This document shows, one piece after another, positions 10,584-22,142 of a stretch of DNA of 64,000 bases. Source of the stretch: Bryum argenteum (lineage: Eukaryota; Streptophyta; Bryopsida; Bryales; Bryaceae); the NCBI GenBank assembly GCA_037043015.1, contig CM073321.1, positions 12,904,001-12,968,000 of the forward strand, in the 5' to 3' direction. The position numbers were made by a program, and so were the translations under genes. Position 1 is the stretch's first letter. Each line of letters begins with the position of its first letter. The notes beneath the pieces were generated by a model. That model saw nothing but the letters and a program-made list of their open reading frames with translations. It was not told the DNA's origin and did not search any database.

Positions 10584-12701
10584 TGTTACCCGATATGTAT
10601 GGAGGTGCTTTACGAGACTACCTAAGTCGACCACAGTTTGGAGGTGTTTGGAGGCAACGTAGAATTAAGTTCAGAAGGAGTCGGGGGAGTGTTGGCAGCT
10701 CGTGTTAGTAAAACACCCGGGGGTCTAACTGTACCACCCAAGACAGCGTTGACCGTACAATGCTGTGAGAGCGTGTAAACGCCCTCTTCTTTTATTGTCG
10801 TTAATTGTGACTTTTGTAAGTGAATCGTTAACAAACAACGCAACTTTGGAGTAATTAGATGAAATTATGCTAATTAGGTTGTAGACTCAATATGCATGTT
10901 GAAGGATGATTGTTGTAAAGCCTTGGTAGCTCATTTATGCTCAAATTCAAGTTTATATTAGTTTTTGTGCGGAGAAGGACTAGAGGAGGGAAAATCCCCC
11001 CTAGTGAATCCAAAGAATGATGAGGAAGGACTAGAGGAGGAAAAGTCCCGACTAGTGAACTCAAAGTAGGATTAGTTACTTGACTTTGAGTTAGATGTTT
11101 TACCATTTGCCTTATGCAATTAACTTTTTACATGCATTATTGTGTTTGTGATTTAATTACTTGGTTTTATCTATTTGACTTTGTGGTGGTGTTTGCAAGT
11201 TACATTCATTCATGAAGGTGGTGGAGTACTTCAAGAATGGAGTGCCATGGAGGTTGGGAGCAACATTCATCCTTGAAGACCTTAGATGTAGGGCTTTTGA
11301 GCCTTAGGGTTAGGGTGAGCCGCTTCTATTGCGGCTCACTCTCTTGTATTTAAGAGCTTGTTTTCAAGCTTAGAGATATCTCTCTCTAGTGCCTCCTTCT
11401 TGTGATGGTTAGTAGTTACTTAGGAGAAGGTAGGCCGGTGGCCTCCTTCTTGTGATGGTTAGTAGTTAGTAGAAGGAAGGCCACGGGCCTCCTTCTCACT
11501 CTTCTTTGATCTCATTCTCCATGTTAAAGCCTCTCTCAATCTATCTTGATGTATTGTCTTATTTTCTTCCTCCTCTACTTGTGTCCCGTGCGGTTTTCTC
11601 CATCAGACCCTTGTGCTTTCTTCAAATAGAGTAAGATTTAGTAGGCAAACAGATCTTGAGTAGGGCTCTCCATTGGTATATGACACGCCCGATTCCGAGT
11701 TATAGGGAGTGAGAAACACCCCTCCAAAGTTGGGGGTGTTGAAGGGTTTTCCCGCCGGCGGTTAAAAGAAGTAGGTCCCAGTATTTTGGCCATCAGTCGT
11801 TGGGTTTTAATCCTATGCTTCTGAGATTTTGAGGCTGAGTGCAAAATTGACTTAGCTTTCCAAAAAGCTATGGCACGCCCAAATCTGAGCTAAAATGAAG
11901 CGATGGCGAGCCAAAAACCGGAAGAGGGTTAAAAGGAGGCCGGCGGGGGTTTTCTTATTCACTTCCCGTTGTTTCTTCTTCATTTCTTCTCGTCTTCTCT
12001 TCTCCCTTGTTCCTCTCTTCATGTGTTGTTCTTGTCAATCCCTTTGTGACCAAAGGCCACCTCCATGGTGGTTTTAGGGCTCACAGATGCACCACTGTAG
12101 TATTCGGTGTGCACTCATTGTCGACGTGATTCAGCTGAGGGTGGGTTTTGAAAAGAGAGTAGTATTGGAGGTCAGCAATGCTATCGAGGGCGTCGGAGAG
12201 TGAGAGGGAGACCAGCTGACTCTTTAGAGAGACAGAGAGTGCTCAAGGGGCTAAGGACCAAGAGAGATAAACAGAGGGTTGATGCCACCGACGTTGCCTT
12301 ACGATGGCCAATACTTGTGCGACACAGGGGAAAGTGGAAGGGAGGTCTCTCAGTCTCAGTGACGGCCTGTGCAGGAGACAAAGACAGCGGAGTGCACTGT
12401 GAACAAGGAGCAGCATGCCAGAGGAGTAGAAAGAGACGGTTAGAGTTCTTGATCATGCAAAACATAATACGTAGTTGAAGAGGGAAGGATCGGCTATGGC
12501 CTTTGTATTGATAATGGAATAAGAGTACATTGTGTTTTCCCTTAATTCCCGTCTCAATGCCTACAAAATAACCGATGTCTATCCTGTGTCGACTACGCTC
12601 TTAAATAGCTGATGCGCCCGAAGTCCCTACTGCCGTTCGGTGGCTCCTATCCTCCCGTCTTGGCCGCTACCACCCTGTTCGCAACGTTGTCTACGGTAAC
12701 A
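10584..12701 (-). repeat. Element A, right LTR (5' LTR in element orientation), interrupted
   Basis: Begins TGTTACC at 10584 and ends GGTAACA at 12701. It matches 4661-5448 on both sides of an inserted solo LTR at 10764-12085. The target duplication cggat follows at 12702-12706. Confidence 0.93.
10764..12085 (+). mobile_element. Solo LTR, family S, inserted in element A's LTR
   Basis: 1322 bp starting TGTGAG and ending CTCACA, flanked by a 5-bp duplication (aatgc at 10759-10763, gatgc at 12086-12090; the undisturbed left LTR of A has gatgc there). A relative in opposite orientation lies at 48899-50195. Shared phrases include GAGCCGC...GCGGCTCA, the GGACTAGAGGAGG repeat and the GGCCTCCTTCT run. 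No coding was seen. TG...CA ends, 5-bp duplication and length fit a solo LTR left after recombination of a full element. Confidence 0.88.
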
Positions 12702-12706
12702 CGGAT

Positions 12707-14010
12707 GTTGAGCATCTGGTCCTCGATTTTGATAAAATCTTCCGAGGAGTGTCAGCCTTGCGTCCATGCAAGGCTGACCTCGGAGGGATGAAATTTACTT
12801 TTTTCTTTGAACATTTTTTTTTGGACCATTCTTTGTGATGAATCCCACGTTCAAGATGATGGTGTTTATGCCGATGAAGCCGCTCTGTGAAGATACCGAG
12901 CTGGTGGAGGGGCCATCATCTAGTCTTCGTTTGTTGTTGTAGCTGCGTAGTGTGCAGGGCTTGTTGCCAGAGCGGGCCGACCTTTGTCGTCGTTTTTTTC
13001 AGCTCTTTAGTGCCACTCCTTGCTCATGCAACGGTTTGAACCAGCTCCTGGTCGTCGGTCTTTGATGACCTCGTGTGTGTGTTATTCGGTCGGATGTTGA
13101 GCATGTGGTCCTTGTTCTTGATAAAATCCTCCGAGGAGTGTCAGCCGTGCGTCCGCGCAAGGCTAACTTCAGAGGGATGAATTTTACTTTTTTTTCTGAA
13201 CATTTTCTTTTTGGACCATTTTTTTTTATGAATCCCACGTTCAAGATGATGGTGTTTATGCCAATGAATCCACTCTGTGAAGATACCGAGCTGGTGGAGG
13301 GGGCCGACCTCTAGACTTCGTTTGTTGTTGTAGCAGCTCTGAAGATACTAAGCTGGTGGAGAGGGCCGACCTTCCCCTTGCATTTTTCTCAGCTCTTATT
13401 CTGCTGCTGCTGGTCATCCGTTTTTGATGATCTGTGTTTGTAATTTCGTCGGATGTTGAGCATCTGGTCCTCATTTTTGATAAAATTCTCCGAGGAGTGT
13501 CAGCCTTGCGTCCACGCAAGGCTGAACTCGGAGGGATGAATTTTACTTTTTTCTTTAAACATTTTTTTTTGGACCATTCTTTTTGATGAATCCCACGTTC
13601 AAGATGATGGTGTTTATGTCGATGAAGCCACTCTGTGAATATACCGAGCTCGTGGAGGGGCCATCATCTGGTCTTTGTTTGTTGCTGGAGCGGGCCGACC
13701 TTCCTCGTCGTTTTTTTCAGCTCATGAGTGCCACTCCTTGCTGGTGCAGCGGTTTGAACCTGCTGCTGGTCGTCGATTTTTGATGACCTCGTGTGTGTGT
13801 TATTCGGTCGGTTGTTGAGCATCTGGTCCTCGTTCTTGATGAAATCCTCCGAGGAGTGTCAGCCTTGCGTCCACGCAAGGCTGTCCTCGGAGGGATGAAT
13901 TTTACTTTTTTTTTTGAACATTTTTTTTTGAACCATTCTTTTTTATGAATCCCACCTTCAAGATGGTTGATGTAACTGCTCAATGTAGATTCGGCGTTGA
14001 TTGAGGGGGC
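12707..14010 (+). repeat. Hairpin-bearing tandem array of copy 1, right part
   Basis: Continues the array interrupted by element A. Stem-loops lie at about 12739-12786, 13128-13175, 13487-13534 and 13846-13893, so units are 389, 359 and 359 bp. Removing element A and one target duplication leaves a spacing of about 358 bp across the insertion, confirming a single array of roughly 2.8 kb. Unit landmarks (GATGAATCCCAC..., GTGAAGATACCGAGCTGGTGG) recur in each. No credible coding. Confidence 0.9.
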
Positions 14011-14153
14011 GGACCCAGTTGGTTCTCGTTTTTTGATGTAGCTGGTGTGTGTAGATTCGGTGCTCGTGGATCCTGTATTGTGTTGGTGTTGTTGGATGTT
14101 TTAGTATGTTAGTTGGTGTTTGCTTTACTAAGTTTTGGTACGTGCGGATGCAG

Positions 14154-14476
14154 GATTGTCACAACGTTTTGAAGAGATTTTACGTTGTGGAGGAAGAACA
14201 ATCTGACTCGGATAGCGACTTATCAGAAATTATATCTTATGTAGGAAGTAGTTGAGTCTCGTCGTTTAGCAATACCTTTGTCCTCGGTTCCAGTAACGCC
14301 CCCTCGTGCTTCTCCTGTCCGTCACACTTCAAGTGATGATGTTGATCGGGTCGCACGAGCAAGTTACATGCGCAACTATTACGCATAAGGAAAAGCACGT
14401 CGTCTTGTAGCCAAGGCATTGGCCAGACTTGCTCCCCGACGTTCACCTCGACTCGGAGCAAAGTCCAAGTCTAAAT
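14154..14476 (+). other. Acidic exon and basic tail before the ParB-like exons (gene P copy 1)
   Basis: After a GCAG acceptor the frame reads DCHNVLKRFYVVEEEQSDSD then SDLSEII. The matching place in copy 3 (63312) has NVEEDSDNESVI, so an acidic Val-Glu-Glu exon follows the tandem array in both. A second frame further on gives ESRRLAIPLSSVPVTPPRA and ends RRSPRLGAKSKSK before TAG, with one TAA inside. Either an unseen splice or a frameshift separates the two. This could be the C-terminus of gene P, with the ParB-like part a separate gene starting at 14622. Confidence 0.4.
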
Positions 14477-14621
14477 AGATTATTGACATCATTATATTTT
14501 ACTTATTTATTAACTTTATCATACAATTATGAAGTTTATGATTTTATTCATCTTTCGTTTCTGTTTTGACATATTCTTATTATGTATGTGCATTGTTGTA
14601 CTTGGTTGTTTTTCTTGCCAG

Positions 14622-15953
14622 ATGAGATTACCACCAGCTTCTCCGCTAGAGGAAGAAGATGACGTCCAACCTCGCCTTACGGACCAAAATGATAACATCA
14701 TTGGTGATGACGAGGTAGTTCCTGAGCAACAAATACTGGAGGGCTTGAGCGATGCGGTTCCCCACGAAAGTCCGTCGGAAACTCCCCAACTCCCTCAAAT
14801 ATACGATGCTGATGATGGACAGGATTCTCTTCCCGATGATGAGGAACTTGCATTGCTGGGAGGTGTCAACGTCGGGATTGTTCACATGCCCCCTCACCTC
14901 CAAAACAAAGATCCAGACTGGAGTGCTAACGTGATGCAAATGATTCACAAGAGTGATTCAATCGCGATCATCAACAGGTTGCGTCTCAAACCTGTTAAGA
15001 AATCTCGCATGATGATTCCTTTGTGTCGCCTTGTTTGTTATCCCAAGGTTCGACCAATATCGACGCAAGACGTCAGAAAATTGGAGAACGAGTTTAACAA
15101 AGGCTATCGCGAGGGCGACTGGGTCATGTACGTTTTTCCCTTTGATCGGAAAGAGAGAGAAAAAATTGTGAATGCCGAAGATGATGTGTTTAAGGATACG
15201 CTTTGGAGAAAGGCGAATGACGAGTTCGACAAGACGTTGCGGTCGGATCCGGATCTCCATCATCTCATCGGCAAGTACTTTTATGTTTACGAAGGTAACC
15301 ATCGTGTTACGGCGTGGATGCGGCACATTGAAAGGAACCATAAGTTAGATGCTTCGTGGCATATTTCAGTCGACTGTATCATCCTTGATGCTCGCGGAGA
15401 GAGCAATTTGCTCCTCGACGTTATGAATGACATCAACTGGTAAGAGGAAATCTCATTCTTTAACATAAATCTGATCTATATTTTACCTCCCTCCAATGTT
15501 ACTAATTTCTGATTCTGATTTGTAGGTCTACTGAACATGACCATGTTCAAGATAGCCTTTGTGCTAAACTTCAACGCATGAGGAAATTTGGTAAGCTGAA
15601 ACTGCATGATTTCAAAGATCTCAGAAGTCCAGAAGACTACAAAATCTGCAAGAACGCCAAGGCGAGAAAAGAAACTTGGTATCCAGTCACTTTTGACGTT
15701 TTTGTTAAGTTTTTATACTCGGTAAGTTTTCGTTACACGTGATTGTCTCTTGCACACAACATTTAATTTTTTACATTTTCTTAATATTGGGTTGTCCTTT
15801 GTATAGAGGAGGTTAGCCAAAGCATCGGACGATGCCGAGACTGCTTACTATGCCACTGTCTTGAAAGAGAAGCAATTGGAGCCGGGAGTGGAGACTGCCA
15901 TGGATAATGCGATCAAAGCAAAAATAAAAGCAATCCGTGGCAAAAATTTCGAC
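14622..15953 (+). CDS. ParB/sulfiredoxin-like domain protein, three exons, cut by retroelement
   Basis: Exon a (14622-15439) follows a TTTCTTGCCAG acceptor and starts MRLPPASPLEEEDD, an acidic leader. The conserved core is MPPHLQNKDPDW, a basic KPVKKSRMMIPLCRL and PKVRP. Then comes FYVYEGNHRVTAWMRHIE, a G-N-H-R box like that of ParB N-terminal and sulfiredoxin-fold proteins. Introns at 15440-15525 and 15722-15806 have good GT...AG ends and keep the frame (NDIN-W-STEHDHV; FLYS-RRLAKAS). The third exon ends where a retroelement begins, at about 15953, inside ...IRGKNF. A diverged second copy lies at 63719-64000. Domain assignment rests on the GNHR box and surrounding strand/helix pattern and is tentative. 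The reading is otherwise uninterrupted, so this is probably a real gene of the transposon rather than noise. An alternative start at 14529 with a hydrophobic leader is less likely because a good acceptor directly precedes 14622. Confidence 0.7.
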
Positions 15954-18900
15954 AAAAAGATGCACTTCTTAGAGAACTCATCCATCTTGGGTGTGGCATT
16001 CATTTGGGCATTGAAGTCACGCACATAGGCCTTGAGAGACCCAGTGTGCCTCATTTGCACCAAGTTCATGCCTTCCCTCAACTCCTGATACTCTGGTGTG
16101 AAGCGTTCACTCAACAAGTCTTTGAAGCCACCCCAAGTCAAGTTTGCCACCAACTCCGGCTCTTGCTCCTTTTTGCTTGTCCACCATTGAAGAGCATGAT
16201 CCTTGAGAAATGTCACCGCAATGGAAACCTTGTCCTCCTCATCCGGCTTTTGGACATCATAGTAGTTATCCATCTCAAGAAGGAATTCCTTCACCTTCCT
16301 TGCCTTACCAAGTCCCGAGAAGGTGCTTGGCATGTTTACCTTAGCCAACTTTTTGGTGGAAGATGAAGGTCGGGACCCTTGCATCATGAGGCGTTCAATC
16401 AACCTCTCTTGGCGATCCCTTTCTTCCTTCCCACGCTTGAGCTCTTGATTCACGGAGTCCATGAACTCAAGCATTCTCATTTGGAAAGCCAATTGAGGAT
16501 CTTGTTTTTCCACCCCTTGGGAAGACTCTAGGCGTCTCGACCTAGAGCGCTCCTCTTCACCCAAGGGCTCCTCTTGAAGTGAAAATTCCATTTGCTCATT
16601 GCCCTCACTAGTGGCAGCTTGCTCATTGGAGTCATGAGAATGAGCCTCACTTGTGGGATCGGGGTCTTTGTTCCCCTCGTGCGTGGCCGCTTGGAAGCTC
16701 CAGCTCATCACCCTCAATGGTCTTCTTCTTGCCCATTGCTCCTCACAACTTTGCACTTGGGTACTAAAAGCCTGCTCGATACCAAGTGTCGCAACCCTTG
16801 CTAGCTCACCTTAGCTTACACCAACTTTTTCCCAACTCTAGCAAGTGTCACGAGCGCTAACTCGCACATCCCCCACATGCACAAAGTTAGCTCTCCATAC
16901 CAACCACCAAGCTCACCGCTTGGTTATCAATCCCTCCTACTCATGCAACCGGGACTCAACCCCTTCGTAGGTAGCCAATGGTTAGGTGCGGACTTCCACT
17001 TATGTCCAAGGCCCAACTTGGTGGCACTCCCATACCACGCGGCCTAACCGCACTTGGTGGTGTCTCCTCACCACCGCCCACGACCACCATGGTGACCCCA
17101 AGGCCACCAAGTAATCACAACGCCGGCGGTGAGACACCACCCCACATCGGTAGCACTCATGGTCCTCATTTTGCCTATATGAGTCCCCGTGGTGAAGCCC
17201 CAACACTAGCTCCCCACCGGGACTCACCTTGTCCTTATGAGCCACCGTGGTGAAGCCCCAACACTAGCTCCACCCACCGTGCCTCATTTTGCACTTTGAG
17301 TCCCCATGGTGGAGCCCCAACACTAGCTCCACCCATTGGGACTCACCTTGGCTTGGGAGTCCCCATGGTGAGGCCCCAACACTAGCCACACCACTCGGGA
17401 CTCCCACCTTGGTCACCACCAAGGCACCATGGGAGTGGGGAGGGAGACCAGCCCTCCCCATAGTATACTCTGTGGGATTCGGCAGCCCCTGGTCCTAGGT
17501 GAAGGGCTGGACCCTCACACCTCTTAGTTTTGGAAGACCACCCAATCTCCCAATGCCTTAGCCGCTGGAAGGCCCCGGAGACTTCCCGAACCTTCCAGGG
17601 CTCGTATCTACCTCGTCCCGCATCCAAACGCGACGAGCGACCACTCTATCGACATCTACTCGTCAAGTAGATGCCGATAGACACCTTACTTGCCTCATTC
17701 CGACAAGTATTGAGGGAGTTATGCCCCTCTGAAGATTCGGGAGTCCCGGGCCAGCTTCCCAGTCCAGCACTGTCCCTGGACAGCACTCCCTTTAGTCCCA
17801 CAATCTTCCAACTCCCATAACTTTTAGCTCACACCTCCAACTGAGGTGCTCCTTAGCATCCTGGAATCGTGGCAACATGAGCTTCCATAATCTCATGTCC
17901 ATTCCCTCGTGGCTCCTAGTCTCCGTGGGTGAGAGGCGTCTCCAACGCCCGGGGTCCTCTCCCACACTAGGCCCACTTAGGTTCCCTTCACCTTGGCACC
18001 CCAAGGCCCGGGCGTCACTCCGTGTCCCCCTTGGGCCCTTGGTGTTGCGGGCACTCCTCAAGGAGAGGTGCGCGACACTCACCCCCACCTAATGGAGTCG
18101 ATGCCCTCATCGACTATACTTGTAGTCGGTCACACCAACTCTTGGGTTGCCATCCCCATTGGTGCAAATTGTGTTTCACCACCAGGGCGCGACCCCCACA
18201 ATGCACTCTCAAACTTTGGCAAAGTCTCAAAGGTGTCGTCACTAGGTGGTCCATTTAGAACCCCGGACTTCTTCCAAGGCAACTAAACTACTCTAGACCC
18301 ACCTACTTTGAGACCCTCTTGGATGCCCCTTACCTTGGCTCTCCAAGTTAGGCTCCACTAGCCTAACACTTCTTCCTTGACTACTAGGCTGGACCTCAAT
18401 GCTTCCACCAAGTTGTCTTGGTTGCAAACCCAAGATGGCTTTTACACCACGACTCGATCGCACGGGGTAATGCCAAGTTCCGCCCAACTCGGATCCCACT
18501 ATCTCTTTCGAGGCATGGGTTCATGACTCCCATGCACTAGCTTGCACTAGTTTGTGGGAGTGGCGCTTTTATGAGCACGCGCCATTACCTTGTCCCCGCC
18601 CGACAAGCCCAAGGCCAAGGGACTTCATGGTTTTATCCACTCTTTCTCCTAGCCTTGGTCCCCATTACTCGGCCTTCCCAACTCGGTTTCACATCTCTAT
18701 TCCTCCTCTTCCACCAACTTAGCACAAGTACAAGACTAGGACTCCATCTCATACTCTTCTCTTTGCACACACCAAAGCCAAACTTTATTGCCAAATCCAA
18801 AGAACAAGTACAAGTGTTGTGGATCTACGCCCAAGCTACAAGTCATCCTCCCCCACTACGGAGATTGATGTCCTCATCAATGCCTACGTTGCTTCTTGTT

Positions 18901-21900
18901 GGAGCTCCTATGCTTCTCAAAGTTCTCCACCACCTCCTTAGCATTCACCATGTCCTTTGCCGCCACCCACGTTGCTTCTTTCTCGTGGTATCCTCGCCAC
19001 TTCACAAGGTATTTCTTGCTCTTGTTTTTGAGGTTCCTACTCTTGAGGATGGCCTCTACCTCATATTCCAAATGTTGTCCAACCAACTCGGTGGTGGCCG
19101 AATCACTTGCTTGCGATCCGCCACAAGGTATCCTCCTTGAATGGCTTTAACAATGAAACATGGAATGTTGGATGCACTTTGATCTCGGGTGGTAGCTCCA
19201 ACTTATACACATCTTTGAACACCCGTTCCACAATGGGAAACGGACCCGCAAACTTGGACATGAACTTTGGAGTGAGGCCTTCGGGCATGGTGAAGTTCTT
19301 CACATTCAACAACACCTTTTGTCCCACCTCATACTCCACTTCACGTCTTCCGGCATTGACTTGCTTCTCATAGCGCCTTCTTGCCTTCTCCAACAACAAC
19401 TTGGTTTTTTCCAACATATGTTCCCGCTTCTTGGCCAAGTCTTCACCATCTTGGTTGAACTCGGTGTTGAATGTGCCCCCTCGAGAGCTAAGTCGGCGGG
19501 TTGGAGTGGCTCCACTCCATAGGCCACTTTGAAAGGTGACTCCTTAGTCGCCGAGTGTGTGGCCGCATTGTAATCGAACTCCGCCAACCCCACATAGTCT
19601 ACCCAATCACGTTGGTCCGCACTCACAAAGTTCCTCAAGTATTGGTTCAAGACCCCATTCACCCTTTCAGTTTGCCCGTCTGTTTGGGGATGAAAGGCAG
19701 TGCTAAATGTCAACTTGGTTCCCACCTTCCTAAAGAAGTGTCTCCAAAATGCACTTGTGAACTTTGGGTCTCGATCTGACACAATCACTCTTGGCAACCC
19801 GTGATGCTTCCACCATGCATCGAGAAAGATCTTGGCGGTCTCAAGCGCGATTCAGGTTCCTCTAGTTGGCACCATATGAGCCAACTTGCTAAACCGATCC
19901 ACCATCACTAAGATGGCATCATACCCTTGCGACTCGGGAAGGCTTGTGATGAAGTCCATAGATACACTATGCCAAGGACCCGGCGGAATTGGCAACGGTT
20001 GCAACAAGCCCGCTTGCTTTTGATATGAAGCCCGGTTAAGTTGGCACTTCACACAAGTCTTCACAAAGTGGGTTATGTCATCTTTCATCCCCGCCAATAG
20101 TACCTCCTTGACACCGTTGCAATGGTAGCCTTTTCTCCCCTATGGCGGCTATGGGACTATCATGTTCCTCCTTCAAAACCAACAATCTAAGCTTGCCTTG
20201 AGGAACATACACCCTACTTTGCTTATACTTGAGCAATCCATTCACCAACTTGATCAACTTGAGCTTCTTGCCCTTCCTAAGATCACCAAGCATTTCTTTG
20301 TGCCTCGGGGTCTTCATGTACCCCTCTCTTATCCGCCGTTCCCAATTGCCTTCACCCTTATACATGAGCCGCAAGACTTGGGTGGTGCTCATGGCATGAA
20401 ACTCTTCCTTTCTACTTAGCGCATCCGGCACCACATTGTCACGGCCCGGTTTGTGGATCAAGTCCACATTCATGAGCGCCAAAGCATCATGCCACCTCAA
20501 TTGTTTGGCACTCATTTGTGCTTGTGTCTCAAAATACTTCAAAGACACATTATCGGTGTAGACCTTAGTCTTGTGCAACCCCAAGTAATGTTGCCATGTC
20601 TTCAAACAATGCACCACCGCAAAGAGCTCCTTCTCGTGAGTTGGCCATCTCCTTTGACACCCATCCAACTTCTTGCTCTCATAGGCAATTGGCCTACCAT
20701 CTTGCATCAAGACGCCTCCAATGGCAAAGTCACTTGCATCTGTGTGGACCTCAAAGGGCTTATCAAACTCAGGGAACTTCAACACTGGTGGAGATGACAA
20801 CTTGTTCTTGAGTTCCTCAAAGGCTTGGTAGCAAAATTCATCCCATACTTGGTTCACCCCTTTTTCAACAAGTCGGACAAAGGCTTGGCAATCTTAGAGA
20901 AGTTGCGTATGAAGCGGCGATAGTAGTTTGCTAGGCCAAGGAATGACCTAAGTCCCTTTTGTGTAGAAGGCCGCTTCCACTCTTGAATTGCCTTCACCTT
21001 CTTCATGTCCGGCTTGATTCCATCTCCGGTAACCACATGGCCCAAGAACTCCATCTCAAGTTTTGCAAACTCACTCTTTTCCCCATTAGCATAAAGCTTG
21101 TTGTCTCTAAGCTTCATGAGTATCGCCTCAAGGTGCCTTGCATGTTCCTCGGCCGTCTTGGAAAACACCAAGATGTCATCGATGTAGACAATCACAAAGT
21201 CATCCATTTCCTCTCGAAAGATGGTGTTCATAAGGGTTGTGGATGTTGAGGGTGCATTGCACAACCCAAAGGGCATCACAAGGAACTCATAAGACCCATA
21301 CCTTGTGCGGCACGCGGTCTTTTCCACATCCGCATCCGCAATGCGGATTTGGTAGTAACCCGACTTCAAGTCTATGCGACTAAAGTACTTAGCTCCCGCC
21401 AATCTATCAAAGAGATCATCAATTCGAGGCAAAGGGTAGTTGTTCTTGATGGTCACCTTATTCAAGGCCCTATAATCAATGTACATCCTAAGCTTGCCAT
21501 CCTTCTTGTCCACAAAGAGGACCGGTGCACCATATGGTGACTTGCTTGGTCTCACATAACCCCTTTCCAACAAGTCGTTTAGTTGCTTCTTTAGCTCCAT
21601 CAACTCTTTTTGGTTTAACCGATAAGGTGCCTTAGAAGGTGGCTCGGCTCCGTAGCACCTCGATCTTGTGATCCACTTCTCTTCTTGGGGGTAGCTCTTT
21701 GGGTAACTCATTGGTAAGCACATCCTTGTACTTGGCCAACACCTCTTGAATTTCTTTGGGAAGTGGTTGTTGCACCCCCTTCCCCTCATGCCCAAGTTGC
21801 TCTTCACGAGCCATCACCACAAATTGATGTTCCAACATTTGGTCTAAAGTGACCAAGTTTAATTTGCCCCCCGCTATTGAAGGGCCACGAGTTAACTTCA

Positions 21901-22142
21901 ACACTAACTCCTTGCCATCACGGCGCACCACTAACCGTGTTGGCTTGCGCCTCACATCCACTGTGTGCGCCTCAAAGAAGGTATCCCCTAAGATGAGGTC
22001 TACCTCATCCATCTCACATAATGTGAAATTCTCAACAAACTCCAATGTCACACACTTCAAGGTCACTTGCAACGCCACTTCCTCCGTCTTGTGCGGTTCG
22101 CCCTTTGCAAAACGCACATTGATGGGCTTGCTTGCCTTTTGC
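15954..22142 (-). mobile_element. Chromovirus fossil B1 (Ty3/gypsy), fragment with one internal LTR
   Basis: Minus-strand relative of B2 (26011-34138), nearly identical by eye. In element order it holds a protease-end region, reverse transcriptase ([11 protein letters not shown] near 21170), RNase H (HTDASDFAIGGVL near 20740), integrase (near 19300-19800), chromodomain (YLVKWRGYHEKEATW near 18980), one LTR (16787-18077), and then the first part of gag. An LTR followed by internal sequence, without a second LTR, suggests a piece of a head-to-tail array. It is broken, with several interruptions. No target duplication was seen. The left junction lies within the ParB-like gene. Confidence 0.9.
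16787..18077 (-). repeat. LTR of B1
   Basis: 1291 bp, TGTCGCGCACC to GTTGCGACA on the minus strand, followed by a sequence close to the TGGTATCAGAGC primer site. It matches the two LTRs of B2 (26011-27304 and 32769-34061) nearly base for base. Confidence 0.92.

Larger units (their letters stand above)
4661..12701 (-). mobile_element. LTR retrotransposon fossil A (Ty3/gypsy-type), near full length
   Basis: Two direct LTRs (4661-5448 and 10584-12701, the latter enlarged by an inserted solo LTR) begin TGTTA and end GTAACA. A 5-bp target duplication cggat lies at 4656-4660 and 12702-12706. Coding is on the minus strand: gag, protease and pol parts, then an extra 3' reading region. Just inside the right LTR the minus strand reads TTTTGGCGACCATGCTGGGG. 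This resembles the TGGCGCC...GCCGGGGA primer sites (tRNA-Asp-like) of plant Tat/Athila-type elements. The element is broken: several interruptions, and much of pol is not recognisable. By eye the LTRs differ at about 3-5 percent of sites, so it is older than the B elements. It sits inside the tandem array of copy 1. Confidence 0.93.

Noticed and set aside
17000-18560. Several 65-130 codon frames on both strands inside the B LTRs
   Set aside because: They lie within LTR sequence, recur in every LTR copy on both strands, and match no domain; LTRs of this length contain chance frames.
20453-21540. Plus-strand frames opposite the B1 pol region (and their counterparts opposite B2)
   Set aside because: Shadows of the conserved pol coding on the other strand; no independent motifs.
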